Part shown: one piece after another, positions 54,134 through 57,000 of the stretch
Layout: every line of letters begins with the position of its first letter
How positions within the stretch are numbered: the first letter of the stretch is position 1
Source of the DNA: Mesorhizobium sp. LHD-90
Lineage (GTDB): Bacteria; Pseudomonadota; Alphaproteobacteria; Rhizobiales; Rhizobiaceae
NCBI RefSeq assembly: GCF_030929505.1
Contig: NZ_JAVFVV010000029.1
Location: 1-57,000 of the forward strand
Direction of reading: 5' to 3'
DNA length: 57,000 nucleotides
Notes under the pieces: generated by a model
Database searches by the model: none
What the model was told of the DNA's origin: nothing
The model's input: only the letters and a program-made list of their open reading frames with translations
Position numbers and translations under genes: made by a program

Positions 54134-55045
54134 ATGGCATCTTTGGGTTGGCAGGTCACCCGCACCCTTTTCGGCATCGGTGAACGGGTTGCACCAAAAC
54201 TGGCGGGACGCGCCGCTTTCGAACTATTCGCCCGCACGCCCAATCCGCGCATCCAGACCGATGGCGAGCGCAAGGCCATCGCGCGCGCCGCCGACTTCAT
54301 GAGCACCGCAAGGCATCATCGCCTGAGCGCCGGCAAGGACTGCGTGGCGGTGCACGAGTTCCGGCCGGACAGCGGCAGCGGTGAGGCGGGCAGGGCGCTT
54401 GTCGTGCATGGCTGGCGGTCCCGCACCGAATATATGAGGGCTCTCGTCGAGGGCCTTCGGGCCGCCGGTTACCGGGTGTTCGCCGTCGACCTGCCTGGCC
54501 ACGGCCAGTCCGCCGGCCGGCGCTTGACCATCATGAAAGGGGTGGACGCATTGGCGAATGTCGCACAGTGGTTCGGGCCGTTCGACGTAGTGCTCGGTCA
54601 TTCCTTCGGTGGCGCGGTTGCGGTCAACGCCGTCGCCGGATCGTTGGCGGGAACGACGCTGCTTTGCGCTCGCCGCCTCGTGCTGATCGCCGCGCCCAAC
54701 TCGATCTCGGAAATACTTGACGGATTCGGCCGCCAGATCGGCCTCGGCCGCCGGTCCCGAGATGCAATGGCCGAGCGAATCGAGCGAATCGCAAAACGCC
54801 GGCTGGACGATTTTGCCGGCTCACGCCAGTTGGCGCGCGTGGCGATCCCGACGCTGGTGGTTCATGCGCCGGACGACCGCGAGGTTCCCGCGGACGACGC
54901 ACGTACCTATGCCGGCGCAGGCCCACACGTCACCTTGCATTGGGCGCCCGGACTCGGCCATCGCCGCATCCTCGCGGACACTGGCGTCGTCGCGCGAACA
55001 GTATCGTTCGCGAAGGCGGCGACACCATTGGCCAAAGTGGTCTGA
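54134..55045 (+). CDS. Alpha/beta hydrolase
   Basis: A 303-residue enzyme. ALVVHGWRSRTEYMRAL is the oxyanion-hole strand, GHSFGG the nucleophile elbow (Ser), and VVHAPDDREVPADDA carries the acidic residue; the catalytic His is in GLGHRRIL. The substrate is unknown. It is the likely main target of the divergent MarR regulator, as with hydrolases that detoxify or break down a ligand of the regulator. Confidence 0.87.
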   Translation: MASLGWQVTRTLFGIGERVAPKLAGRAAFELFARTPNPRIQTDGERKAIARAADFMSTARHHRLSAGKDCVAVHEFRPDSGSGEAGRALVVHGWRSRTEYMRALVEGLRAAGYRVFAVDLPGHGQSAGRRLTIMKGVDALANVAQWFGPFDVVLGHSFGGAVAVNAVAGSLAGTTLLCARRLVLIAAPNSISEILDGFGRQIGLGRRSRDAMAERIERIAKRRLDDFAGSRQLARVAIPTLVVHAPDDREVPADDARTYAGAGPHVTLHWAPGLGHRRILADTGVVARTVSFAKAATPLAKVV

Positions 55046-55237
55046 TCGCCGTTCAGCAGCCGAGTATCGATCCGTCCGGGTCCGGTTCAATCCTTGTTAT
55101 CCATGACGGGCATTTGCCGGGTAGGGGCCTGTGACAAGTACTCCACACGCATTCATCTACTCAAGGTAGCATGCTACGATCGCGTTCGGTGCGAATCGGC
55201 GCACCTCTTCGCCGCCCCATTTTTCCACGAGGATCTC

Positions 55238-57000
55238 ATGGCCACTTTCACCGGCACCGACGGCGCCGAGATCCTGCTTGATATCAACATGGGGCCGGTC
55301 TCGGGCACCGGCAACGACTTCGTCGACGCACTCGGCGGAGACGACATCGCAATCGGCTGGTCCGGCGACGATGTGATCCGCGGCGGCGCCGGCGGGGACG
55401 TCGTCATCGGCGGCACGATCGATGCCGCAGGCGTCATCACCCTTTCAGGCATCGACGCGGCTGATTACACGACATCCGTCGACGGCGTGACTATCGACCT
55501 GTCAGTGCTTGTCAGCCTCAACCTGCCGAGGCTGGGTCTCAACATCCAGCTCACCGGTGCCTCGCAAGGTTTCGGCGGCGACGCCCAGGGCGACTATCTG
55601 GTCGGTATCGTCTACCTGATCGGTTCCAACACGGGTGGCGACGACTTGGCCGGCAGCGCAGCCGCCAACACGATGAACGGTCAGGGCGGTAACGACACGC
55701 TCGACGGACAGGGAGGCAACGACATCCTGCTCGGCGGCGCCGGGAATGATGTGTTGGTCGGCGCCGGTGGCGCCGATTCCTTGCAAGGCGGGGCGGGCTC
55801 GGCGGACACGGCGAACTATTCCGCCTCCGCGGAGCCGGTAATCGTCAATCTCACCACTGGCACCGGCAGCGGTGGGGATGCCCAAGGCGACATGCTCATC
55901 GGCATCGAGCGCCTGGTCGGGTCGATGAGCAACGACACACTCACCGGGTCGGCAGGCGACAATGTTCTGGATGGTAGTGCAGGAGCCGACGCGCTGGATG
56001 GCAGTGGCGGCAACGATACGGCCAGCTACGCGAGTTCCGCCGCGCACGTCATCGTCAGTCTGGAGCTCGGCATGGGGCTGCAAGGTTCCGCCCAAGGCGA
56101 CGCACTCTCCAATATCGAAAATGTCGCCGGTTCGGCCTTCAACGATACGCTGACAGGCGAAGGCGGCGTGAATTCGCTGGATGGCGGTGACGGCAACGAC
56201 ACGCTGAATGGTCGCGCCGGCGCCGACGTCCTGAACGGCGGCGACGGGGTCGATACCGCCATCAATGCAACATCCAGCGCCGGCGTGACGGTCAATCTGC
56301 AGCTTGGCACCGCTTCCGGGGGCGACGCCGATGGCGACTCACTCATCGGGATCGAGAATGTCGCGGGCTCCAGCTTCAACGACACGTTGATCGGAGACGG
56401 CAATACAAACCGCCTCGTTGGAGAAGCAGGAGCCGATACCCTGGAGGGCGGCAACGGCGACGACGTGCTGGACGGCGGAACCGGCGCCGACGTCCTGAAC
56501 GGCGGGGGCGACAACGACACCGTCAGCTATGCAGGCTCGGCGGCCGGCGTCACTGTCGACCTGGGGACGGGCGCCGCCAGCGGCGGCGACGCTTCCGGCG
56601 ATACTTTTACCGACATCGAGAACCTCAAGGGCTCGGCCTTCGCCGACGTGCTGACCGGCAATGCCGGCGACAACATCCTCAACGACGGCGGCGTCGGCGG
56701 CGCCGACACGCTGACCGGCGGCGTCGGCAACGACAGCTATTCGGTCTACAATGCCGGCGCGGCGATCGTCGAATTCGGTGGCCAGGGCAACGACCGCGTC
56801 AGCGCCGGCGTGAACTTCGTGCTGGCCAGCGGCGTCAGCGCCGAATACCTTAACACCACCTCGCTGCACGCGGTCTATGCGGTCAACCTGACCGGCAACG
56901 AGATCAGGCAACTGGTGCGCGGCAATGACGGCGCCAACGTGCTCGACGGCGCCGGCGGCAGCGACGTGCTGTTCGGCATGGGCGGTTCGGACACGTTCCG
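55238..57000 (+). CDS. RTX-type calcium-binding repeat protein, C-terminus outside window
   Basis: At least 587 residues, still open at the window end. ATG 55238 has GAGG five bases upstream. There is no signal peptide. Glycine-rich nonapeptides GGxGxDxLx recur in clusters (for example GGDGNDTLNG, GGAGNDVLVG), between blocks of the form VTVDLGTGxxSGGDAxGD. These are the RTX repeats of type I secreted proteins that fold on binding Ca2+ outside the cell. No toxin or enzyme domain is visible so far. The transporter genes are not seen here. Confidence 0.85.
   Translation, partial: MATFTGTDGAEILLDINMGPVSGTGNDFVDALGGDDIAIGWSGDDVIRGGAGGDVVIGGTIDAAGVITLSGIDAADYTTSVDGVTIDLSVLVSLNLPRLGLNIQLTGASQGFGGDAQGDYLVGIVYLIGSNTGGDDLAGSAAANTMNGQGGNDTLDGQGGNDILLGGAGNDVLVGAGGADSLQGGAGSADTANYSASAEPVIVNLTTGTGSGGDAQGDMLIGIERLVGSMSNDTLTGSAGDNVLDGSAGADALDGSGGNDTASYASSAAHVIVSLELGMGLQGSAQGDALSNIENVAGSAFNDTLTGEGGVNSLDGGDGNDTLNGRAGADVLNGGDGVDTAINATSSAGVTVNLQLGTASGGDADGDSLIGIENVAGSSFNDTLIGDGNTNRLVGEAGADTLEGGNGDDVLDGGTGADVLNGGGDNDTVSYAGSAAGVTVDLGTGAASGGDASGDTFTDIENLKGSAFADVLTGNAGDNILNDGGVGGADTLTGGVGNDSYSVYNAGAAIVEFGGQGNDRVSAGVNFVLASGVSAEYLNTTSLHAVYAVNLTGNEIRQLVRGNDGANVLDGAGGSDVLFGMGGSDTF

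Overview
The window comes from a high-GC alphaproteobacterium, most likely a Mesorhizobium-like member of the Hyphomicrobiales (Rhizobiales). Evidence: a giant apolipoprotein-like growth-pole-ring type protein, a DksA with a one-cysteine zinc finger, DUF1488, DUF6074, DUF1489 and DUF1289 proteins, a ferredoxin/FNR2 pair, and gene neighbours usual in that group. It reads as ordinary chromosome carrying unusual intergenic repeats. No tRNA, rRNA, IS element or CRISPR array was seen.

Layout. 1-8862 (-) is one giant coiled-coil gene whose 3' end lies outside the window; it faces an Hpt gene across a divergent region with a consensus DnaA box. 9.6-11.1 kb holds a [2Fe-2S] ferredoxin and its reductase. 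11.1-19.1 kb holds housekeeping and stress genes: a DUF922 secreted protease-like gene, folK, DUF924, a CPA2 antiporter, the ycjX-ycjF pair and a SixA-like phosphatase. 19.3-23.2 kb has dksA, an exported protein interrupted by a repeat element, and gatC-GNAT-gatA. 23.2-26.1 kb has a DUF433/DUF5615 pair, ydcF and DUF599 converging on octamer repeats, and a 43-residue membrane protein with a clear terminator. 26.2-32.6 kb has sdaA, DUF1489, an ECF sigma/anti-sigma pair followed by an Asn-Ser repeat protein, an aspartic protease, DUF1289, cobT and a small lipoprotein. 32.7-38.2 kb has a sensor kinase, a thermonuclease, an ABC-F ATPase, an Lrp regulator and a gate-domain membrane protein. 38.2-40.4 kb is a set of small proteins, including two overlapping ORFs of 43 and 37 codons. 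40.5-43.7 kb has a GST, a uracil-DNA glycosylase family protein, a second Lrp and an AlkD-like repair protein. 43.7-47.1 kb is an amino-acid ABC transporter operon without an ATPase, ending in a beta-hydroxyacid dehydrogenase. 47.2-51.5 kb is a molybdenum-cofactor neighbourhood (mobB, a mobA relic, moaA) around a DMT transporter and an adenylate cyclase. 51.7-55.0 kb has DUF971, a PPOX-fold protein, msrQ, and a divergent MarR/hydrolase pair with two perfect operators. 55.2 kb onward is an RTX-type protein running off the end.

The most interesting signal is a dispersed element of about 270 bp seen twice (11764-12038 and 20050-20319). It is strongly self-complementary, and its arms have co-varied between copies. 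The second copy lies in frame inside a coding sequence, splitting a signal peptide, much like the Rickettsia palindromic elements. Also notable are octamer repeats that supply the stop codons of two convergent genes, an Asn-Ser tetrapeptide repeat kept by synonymous codons, an unrelated 147-bp quasi-palindrome after cobT, and a roughly 30-residue in-frame insertion in GatA.
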